This document shows positions 9,155-17,838 of a DNA stretch of 25,302 nt, in pieces (positions within the stretch are counted from its first letter, which is position 1; every line of letters starts with the position of its first letter). The notes under the pieces are model-generated. The model was not told the origin of the DNA. It saw only the letters and a list, made by a program, of their open reading frames with translations, and did not search any database. A program made the position numbers and the translations under genes. This DNA is from Bacteroidales bacterium (lineage in GTDB: Bacteria > Bacteroidota > Bacteroidia > Bacteroidales > VadinHA17): positions 1-25,302 of the forward strand of contig JADGPV010000022.1 in assembly GCA_017882245.1 (NCBI GenBank), written 5' to 3'.

Positions 9155-11800
9155 CTACAGATCTAATTTCATTTGTGCCGGGTCTTGCGGGGGTAGTACC
9201 TTTGATGCCGGAGGAACTGGTTCATCCTCATCTTCTGCAGACTGCGGAGAAGCTTCACTCTTTACCACCGGCTCAAGCTCACGGATATCTGTCACGCTGT
9301 AGTTTGACAACCTTTTGCCCTTGGCACGAAAACTCTTGACCCCGATAAAGTTAGCCACCTCAATAATTTCATTTCTTCGCCCCTCATTCTTGCCGCCGAA
9401 ACTGATCTCAAGGCGAGGATACTCGACCTCTGTCAGACTGACAAGCTTTGATCCCTCGGTGTCAGCTATAAAACATTGCAGCCTGTCTGATTCCTCGAAG
9501 ATGAACCTTTTGACATAATAGAAGCCCTGTTCCCCATCCCAGTATACCGCGGCAAAGACTTTTGATTCCCGGTATTTCTCGATCAGCAGGAGGTCATCCT
9601 CAAAGTGCAGTGAGAGGTCCGCACCTGATGTGCGGTAATAACCTCCCTTTGTCACAACAAGAAGTACTTCCTCTGAGGCGAATTCACCAAGGAATCTGCC
9701 CCTGCCGTCGACATTGAGTCTCATCACGGCATCATCAAACCAAAGCTTACGGCCACCAAGGGTCGAAAGACCTTTTTCTTTAAGGGTTATCTTTTGAACC
9801 GGATTCTTCGTCAGAATATTACCCATCGATGACCGCCCCTTGATCGCCAGCTCACCAAAATCAAATTCGAATGTGAGCTTCTTCAGCCGCGCACGCGGCT
9901 TGTGAAAGACTTTGATAACCTCTGCTTCACCGTTTGGATTGACACTGAGGTAAAGTACTCGTGTTCCGTCCGTACCGCGTCCGAGATTGTATTCCTTGTC
10001 CCGCGTAAGGCCTGTCAGCGCACAACGCTTGACATAAAGCGAGCCTTCACGTCCGTTCTGGTAAACGGCATTGTAAATCGTGCGGTTGTCATTTCTCAGG
10101 AAAACCTGTACATGTATCACATCCTTCCCTACAAACTGCTTCTCAGCCACTTTAGTGATGAGGTAAGTACCGTCCTTCCTGATCACAATAATATCATCTA
10201 TATCAGAGCAATCACACACATACTCATCTTTCTTGAGTCCTGTGCCTATAAAGCCCTCCTGACGGTTTACATATAACTTGGCATTGACAGCCACTACCTT
10301 GGATGCCTCAATGGTTTCAAAACTTCGTATCTCCGTCCGGCGTTCAACGTGTTTACCATACTTCTTTTTTATCTGCCGATAATAATTAATTGCGAAAGGA
10401 ATGATGTTACCGAGGTGGTTGGTGACCTCATCAAGCTCACCCTCAATACCTTTAATATGTTCATCAGCACGTGAGGAATCATATTTGGAGATACGCTTGA
10501 TCTTTATCTCGGTCAGCCTGATAATATCATCCCGCGTTATCTGGCGCCTGAACAGCTTTTTATAGGGCTTCAGCCCCTTTTCAATGGCACTGATGACTGC
10601 TTCCCAGGTCTCGCTCTCTTCAATATCACGGTAAATTCTTTTCTCAATAAAGATCTTTTCAAGAGACGCGAAATGCCACTCTTCTTCAAGTTCAGCCTTG
10701 CGTATCTCGAGCTCACGCTTAAGGAGGGTGACGGTCTGGTTCACTGAATATCTCAGTATATCGCTCACCCCCACAAAGGCAGGTTTGTTTTCTTCAGTGA
10801 TGATACAGGCATTGGGTGAGATTGACAGTTCACAGTCTGTGAAAGCATAAAGTGCATCTATCGTTTTGTCAGGTGAGATGCCCGACTGCAGGTAAACCAC
10901 GATCTCCACTCCGCCGGCAGTGTTGTCATCTATCTTTTTGATCTTTATCTTACCCTTTTCGTTGGCCTTAACTATTGATTCGATGAGTGAAGTCGTCGTT
11001 CTGCCAAACGGCACTTCAGTTATGACCAGTCCTTTTTTGTCAATCTTTTCTATCCTGGCCCTCACTTTTACAGCGCCGCCTCTCATTCCGTCGTTATACC
11101 TGGCCACGTCTATCATTCCGCCAGTCGGGAAGTCAGGGTAGAGAACAAAAGGTTTTCCCTGGAGGCAATTTATTGACGCATCAATGAGCTCATTGAAATT
11201 ATGGGGAAGGATCTTGGATGCCAGTCCCACGGCGATACCTTCAACCCCCATAGCAAGAAGAAGAGGGAATTTTACGGGAAGTGTCACGGGCTCCCTGTTC
11301 CGGCCGTCATAGGAACTCATCCATTCAGTGGTCTTGGCGTTGAAGGCCACTTCAAGGGCGAACTTCGAGAGGCGTGCTTCTATATAGCGTGGTGCAGCGG
11401 CACCGTCTCCCGTGAGGATGTTTCCCCAGTTACCCTGTGCATCAACAAGCAGGTCTTTCTGCCCGAGCTGCACCAGTGCCTCTCCGATGGAGGCGTCACC
11501 ATGAGGATGGAACTGCATTGTATGACCTATGATGTTGGCCACCTTGTTGAAGCGCCCGTCATCCATGCGCTTCATTGAGTAAAGAATTCTTCGCTGGACG
11601 GGCTTCAGGCCGTCAGCAAGATGCGGTACGGCACGCTCAAGGATAACATATGAAGCGTAATCAAGGAACCAGTCCTGATACATACCTGAAAGTGCCGTCA
11701 CAGTACTCAGTGCGGCAGGTATATAACCGTCCTTAGTCTCTTTTATCTCTTCACCTTCATTGGTGAAGGTTTCATCTTCAGGATCACGCTCTTTCGTCAT
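9155..11800 (-). CDS. parC: DNA topoisomerase IV subunit A (GyrA/ParC type)
   Basis: This is the DNA cleavage and religation subunit of a type IIA topoisomerase. With the ATG at 11800 it has 881 residues. The winged-helix region contains LADGLKPVQRRILYSM and the catalytic tyrosine, about Y139, in GDGAAAPRYIEARLS. A long coiled-coil and a C-terminal beta-propeller-like domain follow, and the tail is acidic and rich in proline. I see no GyrA-box (QRRGGKG-like), which fits topoisomerase IV rather than gyrase. A longer open frame reaches 11851, but it would overlap parE by 35 bases; the ATG at 11800 follows GAGAGGAG by about ten bases and lies 16 bases after the parE stop. Adjacency to parE supports the TopoIV assignment. 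Confidence 0.93.
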   Translation of the reverse strand: MTKERDPEDETFTNEGEEIKETKDGYIPAALSTVTALSGMYQDWFLDYASYVILERAVPHLADGLKPVQRRILYSMKRMDDGRFNKVANIIGHTMQFHPHGDASIGEALVQLGQKDLLVDAQGNWGNILTGDGAAAPRYIEARLSKFALEVAFNAKTTEWMSSYDGRNREPVTLPVKFPLLLAMGVEGIAVGLASKILPHNFNELIDASINCLQGKPFVLYPDFPTGGMIDVARYNDGMRGGAVKVRARIEKIDKKGLVITEVPFGRTTTSLIESIVKANEKGKIKIKKIDDNTAGGVEIVVYLQSGISPDKTIDALYAFTDCELSISPNACIITEENKPAFVGVSDILRYSVNQTVTLLKRELEIRKAELEEEWHFASLEKIFIEKRIYRDIEESETWEAVISAIEKGLKPYKKLFRRQITRDDIIRLTEIKIKRISKYDSSRADEHIKGIEGELDEVTNHLGNIIPFAINYYRQIKKKYGKHVERRTEIRSFETIEASKVVAVNAKLYVNRQEGFIGTGLKKDEYVCDCSDIDDIIVIRKDGTYLITKVAEKQFVGKDVIHVQVFLRNDNRTIYNAVYQNGREGSLYVKRCALTGLTRDKEYNLGRGTDGTRVLYLSVNPNGEAEVIKVFHKPRARLKKLTFEFDFGELAIKGRSSMGNILTKNPVQKITLKEKGLSTLGGRKLWFDDAVMRLNVDGRGRFLGEFASEEVLLVVTKGGYYRTSGADLSLHFEDDLLLIEKYRESKVFAAVYWDGEQGFYYVKRFIFEESDRLQCFIADTEGSKLVSLTEVEYPRLEISFGGKNEGRRNEIIEVANFIGVKSFRAKGKRLSNYSVTDIRELEPVVKSEASPQSAEDEDEPVPPASKVLPPQDPAQMKLDL

Positions 11801-11816
11801 CTGTAACAATCTCCTC

Positions 11817-13667
11817 TCACACCCTGGCTGTTTCCGGCAGCTCTTCCTCAATTCTCAGGTTGTCAATTATAAAGTCCTGACGTTCAGGGGTATTCTTACC
11901 CATGAAGAACTCCAGGAACTGGGTGTACGGATCGGCTTTCTTCATGATAACCGGCTCAAGACGTATATCCTTCCCGATAAAATGTCCGAATTCCTCAGGT
12001 GAGATTTCACCCAGCCCTTTAAAACGTGTTATCTCCGGCTCCGGCCCCAGGTCCCTGATTGCCTTAAGTCTTTCATTATCACTGTAGCAGTAACGCGTTT
12101 CCTTTTTATTACGCACCCTGAAAAGCGGTGTCTGCAGTATATAAACATGGCCTTTCCTGACAAGGTCAGGGAAGAACTGCAGGAAGAAGGTAAGAAGGAG
12201 CAGGCGGATATGCATGCCGTCAACATCAGCATCAGTGGCAATGACAACGTTGTTATAACGGAGGTCCTCAACAGACTCTTCTATATTCAGGGCAGCCTGA
12301 AGAAGGTTGAACTCCTCATTTTCGTAAACTATCTTCTTGGTCAGCCCATAGCTGTTCAGCGGTTTTCCCCTAAGGCTGAAAACAGCCTGAGTCTCAACGT
12401 TGCGCGATTTGGTAATAGAGCCGCTGGCCGAATCACCTTCGGTGATGAATATGGTAGAATCAAGACGTCTTTCATCATTAGAATTATAATGGATGCGGCA
12501 GTCGCGAAGCTTGCGGTTATGCAGACTGACCTTCTTGGCCCTGTCCCTGGCCAGCTTCTGGATGGAATTGATAGCCTTGCGCTCTTTTTCTGACTCCTGT
12601 ATCTTCTTCAGCATTATCTGAGCCGTCTCGCTGTTTTTATGAAGATAGTCGTCGAGATGCTTACGTATGAAATCATTGATAAAGTTACGTACTGACGGTC
12701 CTTCAGGACCCATGTCCTTGGAACCAAGCTTGGTCTTTGTCTGGGATTCGAAGATAGGCTCTTCAATCTTGACCGCAACCGCTGCGATGATCGATGAGCG
12801 TACGTCCGACGGGTCAAAATCCTTTTTGAAAAAATCCTTTATGGTCTTGACCATCGCTTCCTTGAAAGACATGAGATGGGTTCCTCCCTGGGATGTATGT
12901 TGCCCGTTGACGAAGCTGTAGTAATCTTCCCCGTACTGCAGCCCGTGTGTTATTGCAACCTCAATGTCTTCTCCCTTCAGGTGTATTATGGGATAAAGGC
13001 CCTCTTTATTCATGCTTTCATTGAGCAGATCAACAAGGCCGTTCTTTGAAACGATTTTGTTGCCATTAAAATTTATCACCATCCCTGCATTGAGGTAGGT
13101 GTAATTTTTCAACATGCTCTCGACGTACTCCGATATATAGCGATAGTTGCCGAAAATAGTCTCATCGGGAATAAAGATTACCTCTGTGCCGTTATCCTCC
13201 TTTGAAGCTTTCAGTGCTTCGTCTCTCACAACATTGCCGGCATGAAACTCAATCTCCTTCACCTGCCCCTCGCGTATCGAACGAAGTATGAATGATGATG
13301 AAAGGGCATTTACAGCTTTTATGCCGACGCCGTTAAGCCCAACTGATTTTTTGAATGCCTTTGAATCATACTTCGCACCGGTGTTCATACGTGATGTGAC
13401 ATCGAGTACTTTTCCAAGAGGTATCCCGCGGCCAAAATCACGTACCCTGGCCATCTTTCCTTCAATGTTTACATCAATCTTGCGGCCATAACCCATCATA
13501 TACTCATCCACCGCGTTATCCATAACCTCCTTGAGCATGACGTATATTCCATCATCAAGAGACGAGCCGTCACCCAGCTTGCCGATGTACATACCGGGCC
13601 TGAGCCTGATATGTTCCTTCCATTCGAGGGTTTTGATGTTCTCTTCTGTATAGTTGCCGTCCATCAT
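11817..13667 (-). CDS. parE: DNA topoisomerase IV subunit B (GyrB/ParE type)
   Basis: This is the ATPase subunit that pairs with the product of the next gene. The GHKL ATPase domain has MDNAVDE (N51) and DFGRGIPLGK (about 77-86). The transducer domain contains GGTHLMSFKEA. The TOPRIM domain has ITEGDSASGS (about 405-415) and TDADVDGMHIR (about 475). The chosen ATG at 13667 gives 616 residues and an N-terminus (MMDGNYTEENIKTLEWKEHI) typical of the family. The open frame extends 20 codons further to 13727, but a consensus -7 promoter element lies inside that extension. A second ATG directly follows, so the start could be 13664. It leads the run parE-parC-aroK-HEAT-STAND. Confidence 0.95.
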   Translation of the reverse strand: MMDGNYTEENIKTLEWKEHIRLRPGMYIGKLGDGSSLDDGIYVMLKEVMDNAVDEYMMGYGRKIDVNIEGKMARVRDFGRGIPLGKVLDVTSRMNTGAKYDSKAFKKSVGLNGVGIKAVNALSSSFILRSIREGQVKEIEFHAGNVVRDEALKASKEDNGTEVIFIPDETIFGNYRYISEYVESMLKNYTYLNAGMVINFNGNKIVSKNGLVDLLNESMNKEGLYPIIHLKGEDIEVAITHGLQYGEDYYSFVNGQHTSQGGTHLMSFKEAMVKTIKDFFKKDFDPSDVRSSIIAAVAVKIEEPIFESQTKTKLGSKDMGPEGPSVRNFINDFIRKHLDDYLHKNSETAQIMLKKIQESEKERKAINSIQKLARDRAKKVSLHNRKLRDCRIHYNSNDERRLDSTIFITEGDSASGSITKSRNVETQAVFSLRGKPLNSYGLTKKIVYENEEFNLLQAALNIEESVEDLRYNNVVIATDADVDGMHIRLLLLTFFLQFFPDLVRKGHVYILQTPLFRVRNKKETRYCYSDNERLKAIRDLGPEPEITRFKGLGEISPEEFGHFIGKDIRLEPVIMKKADPYTQFLEFFMGKNTPERQDFIIDNLRIEEELPETARV

Positions 13668-13680
13668 CCAAAATTTTGCG

Positions 13681-13688
13681 CAAATATA
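13681..13688 (-). promoter_or_regulatory. -7 promoter element of parE with a very short leader
   Basis: The minus strand reads TATATTTG, an exact TAnnTTTG match, ending 13 bases before the tandem ATG ATG of parE. Transcription starting about 5-7 bases downstream would leave a leader of under ten bases. No TTG is seen at the expected -33 distance. The site also argues against the longer parE start. Confidence 0.5.
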
Positions 13689-13777
13689 AAGATTTAGCAG
13701 AGGCCTTTTCAGCCGATTTATCAACAACAGCAGTGAATTTTCACCTGAATATGAGGCAGGGAGGGCGTTTGGGACAG

Positions 13778-14530
13778 TTATTTAACCTTTACCGGCTCGC
13801 TTCTCAGCTTTTCCATGGCGCTTACCATTTGTGCCTGAACTATTGCTGCAAGCTCGTCGGGATCGCCTGTTTTGAAATTACCGGGGAAAATAGGATCGAG
13901 AACCCTCAACCTTACCACTTTGCGACTCCCGAAGATAATTCCTCGTTTAGGCAGTATGTCTCCTGTGCCGTCTATCAGAACCGGCAGCAAAGGTTTATCA
14001 GTCTTAACTGCAAGCTGAAATGCTCCGCTCTTGAACTTACCTATGGCTCCCGTCAGGGATCTTGTTCCTTCAGGGAAGATCACGACGGAAATGCCTTCAC
14101 GCAGGGATTCCATACATTTCTCCATCATCCTGATCACACTGGACTTACTGCCTCTTACAACCTCAATGTATTTTACCATCCTCATTTCCACTCCTACCAG
14201 CGGAATCTTAAATATCTCAATTTTAGAGACCCATCTCAGCCTGTGACGAAGCATATTGAAGAAAACAATATCAAGCATCGACTGATGATTGGGTATTATA
14301 ACGTAAGCCTGGTTCTTGTCTATCTTTTCGCGTCCGTCGACAACCACCTTCCAGAAAGGGCTCATTCTGGTAAGAATGATCCCCTGTATGACCATCCATC
14401 TGTTGTTCATCAGCCTGCGGTTGTCAAACAAAAGCGAAATCAGCCACAACAGGAGTGCCACGGGAAATGCAAGCAAGACAAAGATGATGCTTGATACCCA
14501 GACCCAAGCTGACTTTAATACATTTATCAT
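13778..14530 (-). CDS. 1-acyl-sn-glycerol-3-phosphate acyltransferase family (PlsC-like)
   Basis: This 250-residue protein has a hydrophobic N-terminal segment (about 8-36) and the four acyltransferase blocks: NHQSMLDIVFF with the HX4D catalytic pair, a basic block around GVEMRMVKYIEV, FPEGTRSLTG for substrate phosphate binding, and LLPVLIDGTGDI. It should transfer an acyl chain to lysophosphatidic acid at the inner membrane to form phosphatidic acid. The start overlaps the stop of the PAP2 gene by four bases (ATGA), so the two are translationally coupled. PlsC is the likely role, but lysophospholipid acyltransferases with other acceptors share these motifs. It is the last gene of the hpt-adk-obgE operon. 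Confidence 0.9.
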   Translation of the reverse strand: MINVLKSAWVWVSSIIFVLLAFPVALLLWLISLLFDNRRLMNNRWMVIQGIILTRMSPFWKVVVDGREKIDKNQAYVIIPNHQSMLDIVFFNMLRHRLRWVSKIEIFKIPLVGVEMRMVKYIEVVRGSKSSVIRMMEKCMESLREGISVVIFPEGTRSLTGAIGKFKSGAFQLAVKTDKPLLPVLIDGTGDILPKRGIIFGSRKVVRLRVLDPIFPGNFKTGDPDELAAIVQAQMVSAMEKLRSEPVKVK

Positions 14531-15072
14531 TTTATGTGTTTATCTAGTTTTACGACGGCAAGAGCTAACCCTGCGCCCACAAGAAGCCCCAGCATGGCGC
14601 CACTAAGAACATCGCCCGGATAATGTACTCCGAGGTAGATCCTGGAATATGATACCAGGCTTGCCCATATAAAAATACTCCAGGTGTACCATTTTTTATG
14701 CAGTAAAGGGGCAGTAAATGATGCCAGCCCGAAAGCATTGGAAGCATGCCCGGAAATAAAACCATACATCCCTGGACAGGATCCGCGCACAGTGTGGACT
14801 AACCCCTGAAGGGAAGGATCATGACACGGTCTGAGACGTCCGGTGAGCTCTTTTATCAGCGAGGGGACCTGGTCAGTAATAAATATCAGCGGAAGCACAA
14901 GGAGAAGAGGGAGCCAGACTCGTTTTCTGTATCTTAAGATCAGGAGGTATATCATTAAAAGATAAAGTGGTATCCATACCGTCCTGAGGCTTATTGTCCA
15001 CATCACATTGTCAAAGAATGGCGAGTGAAGGGAGTTAAGAAACAGGAATATGGTACGGTCAAGCTCAACCAT
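14527..15072 (-). CDS. PAP2 superfamily membrane phosphatase
   Basis: The 181-residue protein has several transmembrane helices and the three PAP2 motifs: KELTGRLRP (KX6RP), SGHASNAFGLAS (PSGH-like) and SRIYLGVHYPGDVLSG (SRX5HX3D). Such enzymes remove phosphate from lipid phosphates such as phosphatidic acid, undecaprenyl diphosphate or phosphatidylglycerophosphate at the membrane; the substrate cannot be told from sequence. The ATG at 15072 starts two bases after the obgE stop. A TTG two codons further upstream is possible but overlaps obgE. Its stop overlaps the plsC-type start. The adjacent acyltransferase suggests a lipid-related role. Confidence 0.92.
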   Translation of the reverse strand: MVELDRTIFLFLNSLHSPFFDNVMWTISLRTVWIPLYLLMIYLLILRYRKRVWLPLLLVLPLIFITDQVPSLIKELTGRLRPCHDPSLQGLVHTVRGSCPGMYGFISGHASNAFGLASFTAPLLHKKWYTWSIFIWASLVSYSRIYLGVHYPGDVLSGAMLGLLVGAGLALAVVKLDKHIK

Positions 15073-15074
15073 GA

Positions 15075-16067
15075 TCAACTGTTTATTGCAGTCCAGAGAA
15101 GATCCTTGAGAGCAGTGATACCCGTCCCGTTAATCGAAGAGATAAATATTACCGGGAGGTCACCGGGTAAACCTGGTCTCATTGCATCTTTGAGTTCATC
15201 GTCCAACAGGTCACATTTGGTGATGGCCATAACCCTGCGTTTATCGAGCAGCTCAGGATTATATTTCCTGAGTTCTTCGATCAGTATCTGATACTCCTTG
15301 TTCACGTCATTGCTGTCACAGGGGATCATAAACAGGAGGACAGAGTTTCGTTCGATATGTCTCAGGAACCTGTATCCCAGCCCTTTCCCTTCAGCTGCAC
15401 CCTCAATAATACCCGGAATATCAGCCATGACAAAGGATTTATCATTACGGTAGCTGACAATACCAAGGTTAGGAGTGAGCGTCGTGAAGGGGTAATTATC
15501 TATTTTAGGGCGTGCAGCACTGACCACTGACAACAGGGTTGATTTCCCCGCATTCGGAAAACCTACAAGGCCGACATCAGCCAGGACCTTCAATTCGAGA
15601 ATGAACCACCCCTCAATGGACGGCTCTCCGGGTTGCGCAAAGCGCGGTGTCTGAAAGGTGGATGATTTGAAATGGGTATTTCCCTGCCCGCCCCGGCCCC
15701 CCTTAGCGAGGATCTTCTGTTCGCCGTCATGGGTAATTTCAAAGAGAATGTTTTCTGTTTCAGCGTCTTTGGCTATTGTTCCCAGGGGTACATGAACAAT
15801 AACATCTTTTCCGTCTGCACCTGACTTATTATTCGATGAACCCACGCCTCCGTCACCGGCGAAGATGTGCTTTTTGAACTTAAGGTGCAGCAAGGTCCAG
15901 AGTTGTGAATCGCCTCTCAGGATAATATCTCCTCCCCTTCCGCCGTCACCTCCGTCAGGACCCCCCTTTGGAATAAACTTCTCGCGTCGCAGGTGTGTTG
16001 AGCCGGCTCCGCCCTTGCCCGACCGTACGAAAATTTTTACATAGTCAACAAAATTTGTTTCTGCCAT
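15075..16067 (-). CDS. obgE: Obg family GTPase
   Basis: This ribosome-associated GTPase acts in 50S subunit maturation and stress control. The 330-residue protein begins with the glycine-rich Obg fold (RSGKGGAGSTHLRREKF, GGPDGGDGGRGGD, then GGRGGQGNTHFKSS). The G domain has G1 GFPNAGKST, G3 DIPGIIEGAAEG and G4 TKCDL. It ends soon after the G domain, so it lacks the variable C-terminal OCT domain, as many Obg proteins of this phylum do. The gene starts 3 bases after the adk stop. Confidence 0.96.
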   Translation of the reverse strand: MAETNFVDYVKIFVRSGKGGAGSTHLRREKFIPKGGPDGGDGGRGGDIILRGDSQLWTLLHLKFKKHIFAGDGGVGSSNNKSGADGKDVIVHVPLGTIAKDAETENILFEITHDGEQKILAKGGRGGQGNTHFKSSTFQTPRFAQPGEPSIEGWFILELKVLADVGLVGFPNAGKSTLLSVVSAARPKIDNYPFTTLTPNLGIVSYRNDKSFVMADIPGIIEGAAEGKGLGYRFLRHIERNSVLLFMIPCDSNDVNKEYQILIEELRKYNPELLDKRRVMAITKCDLLDDELKDAMRPGLPGDLPVIFISSINGTGITALKDLLWTAINS

Positions 16068-16070
16068 CGG

Positions 16071-16646
16071 TCAGATTATCGTTTCGATATGCCTGCAGAG
16101 CCTGACGAAAATGTCATCAATTGAGCCGATGCCCTCGACCGTGCGTGAGACCTTTGCCCTGCGTCCGTAATCGATTACAGGTTCGGTCTTGGCGCGATAA
16201 ACGGCAATACGGTTGTTTATGACTGCTTCGTCAGCATCATCAGCCCTTCCCGATACCAGAGCTCTCTTCTTCATGCGGTCCATCAACTCGGTATCATTCA
16301 CATCAAGAACAAGCATCAGATCTATCTTCATACCCCGCTCCTTCAGCATATTCTGAAGCGCATCAGCCTGCTCGACAGTGCGCGGGAAACCGTCAAAAAT
16401 GAAACCTGTCTTGCCTGTGGTGGAATCAATTTTCTGTGCTATCATAGCTATCACTACCTCATCGGGTACCAGCTCACCGGCAGACATTATGGCGGCCATC
16501 TTTCTTCCAAGCTCAGTACCTGCGGCCAGCTCAGCCCTCAGCATATCTCCCGTTGAAAGATGAAGCATGTTATATTTTTTCGCAAGTGTCACCGATTGCG
16601 TTCCCTTCCCTGATCCGGGAGGACCAAACATAAGAACATTGATCAT
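16071..16646 (-). CDS. adk: Adenylate kinase
   Basis: The enzyme converts AMP and ATP into two ADP. The 191-residue protein has the P-loop FGPPGSGKGTQ (7-17), the AMP-binding STGDMLR and DGFPRTVEQADAL motifs, and a short lid region (SGRADDADEAVINNRI) without the zinc-finger insert of long-form kinases. It starts at an ATG 7 bases after the hpt stop and leads into obgE with a 3-base gap. The gene order hpt-adk-obgE is a tight operon here. Confidence 0.97.
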   Translation of the reverse strand: MINVLMFGPPGSGKGTQSVTLAKKYNMLHLSTGDMLRAELAAGTELGRKMAAIMSAGELVPDEVVIAMIAQKIDSTTGKTGFIFDGFPRTVEQADALQNMLKERGMKIDLMLVLDVNDTELMDRMKKRALVSGRADDADEAVINNRIAVYRAKTEPVIDYGRRAKVSRTVEGIGSIDDIFVRLCRHIETII

Positions 16647-16653
16647 TGTATTA

Positions 16654-17190
16654 CTATTTGGTGATTTTATAAATTGATTTCAGGTTGCGGCCATAGCCGT
16701 CATAATCAAGACCGTAGCCCACAACAAAGCTATTCGGAATTTCAAACCCTATATAGTCAATGGGGATATCTTTGGTATAGGCGTCAGGTTTGAAGAGGAG
16801 GGTGCAAATTTTAACTTCACTCGCTTTTCTCAGGGTCAGTTCACCGATAATTCTTTCCAGGGTGCTTCCCGTGTCCACAATATCTTCCAGTACCACAACT
16901 GTCTTACCGGAAATATCTTCATTCCACCCGATCAGCTCTTTGATCTTGCCACTGCTGCCTGTGCCTTCATATGAAGCTAGTTTGATAAAAGATATCTGCG
17001 CATTCAGTTTTATCTGTCTGAAGATATCAGCTGCAAACAGAAAGGAGCCGTTGAGTATCCCGAAGAAGAGCACATCATGATCTTTAAGGTCTTCGGTTAT
17101 CTTTTCAGCCATGGCGGTTATACGGCTCTGTATCTCATCTTCGGTGATGTATTCCGAAAACTCTCTGTCAAGGACTGTTATCTCATTCAT
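16654..17190 (-). CDS. hpt: Hypoxanthine phosphoribosyltransferase
   Basis: This purine salvage enzyme joins hypoxanthine or guanine to PRPP. The 178-residue protein has the PRPP-binding motif VVVLEDIVDTGSTL, the FFGILNGSFLFAADI loop and the FVVGYGLDYDGYGRNL segment that contacts the purine. The ATG at 17190 is the natural start. It is the first gene of the hpt-adk-obgE-PAP2-plsC operon and is divergent from purE, so two purine genes share this 82-base intergenic region. I find no full -7 consensus on this strand; TAATTTAG about 20 bases upstream is a one-mismatch candidate. Confidence 0.97.
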   Translation of the reverse strand: MNEITVLDREFSEYITEDEIQSRITAMAEKITEDLKDHDVLFFGILNGSFLFAADIFRQIKLNAQISFIKLASYEGTGSSGKIKELIGWNEDISGKTVVVLEDIVDTGSTLERIIGELTLRKASEVKICTLLFKPDAYTKDIPIDYIGFEIPNSFVVGYGLDYDGYGRNLKSIYKITK

Positions 17191-17231
17191 AGTGCAGGCG
17201 GTTGATGGTGCTAAATTATAAATTTAAAGTT

Positions 17232-17239
17232 TATTTTTG
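17232..17239 (+). promoter_or_regulatory. -7 promoter element of purE
   Basis: TATTTTTG matches TAnnTTTG exactly and lies 33 bases before the purE ATG in the hpt-purE divergent region. A TTG exists at 17202-17204, but the 27-base spacing is longer than usual, so the -33 element is uncertain. Confidence 0.5.
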
Positions 17240-17272
17240 TCTAAGTATCACATTAACATTTAAAAAGAGCAT

Positions 17273-17779
17273 ATGGATCCACTCGTAAGCATAATTATGG
17301 GAAGCACCTCAGATCTGAAGGTAATGGATAAGGCAGCAGAGATACTTGACAGCATGGGTATTCCCTTTGAGATGAGTGCCCTCTCCGCTCACCGCACTCC
17401 TGAAGAGGTGGAGCGGTTTGCACACAGTGCCGCCGCCAGAGGCATTAAGGTGATAATTGCCGGTGCCGGTATGGCTGCGCATCTGCCGGGTGTCATTGCC
17501 GCCATGACCCCCGTTCCTGTCATAGGCGTGCCAGTCAAAGCCTCTCTTGACGGCATGGACGCTCTTCTTGCTATTGTCCAAATGCCTCCCGGTATTCCCG
17601 TTGCGACTGTCGCCATCGATGGCGCCATGAACGCGGGTATCCTTGCGGCACAGATGATCGCCACTGGTGACCCCGCACTCATGGAGAAAGTTGCTGCATA
17701 CAAGGAGAGCCTTAAACAGAAAATCATTAAGGCCAATGAGGAGCTGGGGGCGGTGAAATACAAATTCAAAACAAATTAA
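17273..17779 (+). CDS. purE: 5-(carboxyamino)imidazole ribonucleotide mutase
   Basis: Class I PurE moves the carboxyl group of N5-CAIR to give CAIR in de novo purine synthesis. The 168-residue protein has the phosphate-binding IIMGSTSDLKVM, the catalytic histidine H40 in SALSAHRTPEEV, the GAGMAAHLPGVIA loop and IVQMPPGIPVATVAID. The start ATG gives the standard N-terminus. It diverges from hpt and converges on the helix-hairpin-helix gene, with the seven-base repeat region between the two 3' ends. No purK is visible nearby. Confidence 0.97.
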   Translation: MDPLVSIIMGSTSDLKVMDKAAEILDSMGIPFEMSALSAHRTPEEVERFAHSAAARGIKVIIAGAGMAAHLPGVIAAMTPVPVIGVPVKASLDGMDALLAIVQMPPGIPVATVAIDGAMNAGILAAQMIATGDPALMEKVAAYKESLKQKIIKANEELGAVKYKFKTN

Positions 17780-17784
17780 ATGTC

Positions 17785-17838
17785 AGGCAGCAGGCAATAG
17801 GCAGTAGGCAGTAGTGGTTATGTCAATGCCTATTGCCT
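17785..17838. repeat. Heptad repeat array with inverted arm between purE and the HHH gene
   Basis: Four tandem seven-base units occupy 17785-17812 (AGGCAGC, AGGCAAT, AGGCAGT, AGGCAGT). The inverted arm 17827-17838 (TGCCTATTGCCT) is a perfect 12-base complement of 17792-17803, leaving a 23-base loop. The array starts 5 bases after the purE stop, and the other arm touches the stop codon of the converging gene (17838-17840). The hairpin could end transcription from both sides, but neither side has a clear T-tract. Confidence 0.8.

Noticed and set aside
11801..11851. A longer N-terminus for parC
   Set aside because: It would overlap parE by 35 bases, its residues do not resemble the family, and a good ribosome-binding site lies before the ATG at 11800.
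13668..13727. A 20-codon N-terminal extension of parE
   Set aside because: It contains a consensus promoter element just upstream of the tandem ATG, and family proteins start close to the GNYTEENI region.
13676..14494. A 272-codon open frame on the plus strand opposite the plsC-type gene
   Set aside because: Its translation has no recognisable domain and an odd composition, while the minus strand encodes a protein with all acyltransferase motifs. It is an antisense shadow.
17785..17812. Repeat arrays as a CRISPR
   Set aside because: Units are seven bases with no spacers and there are no cas genes.
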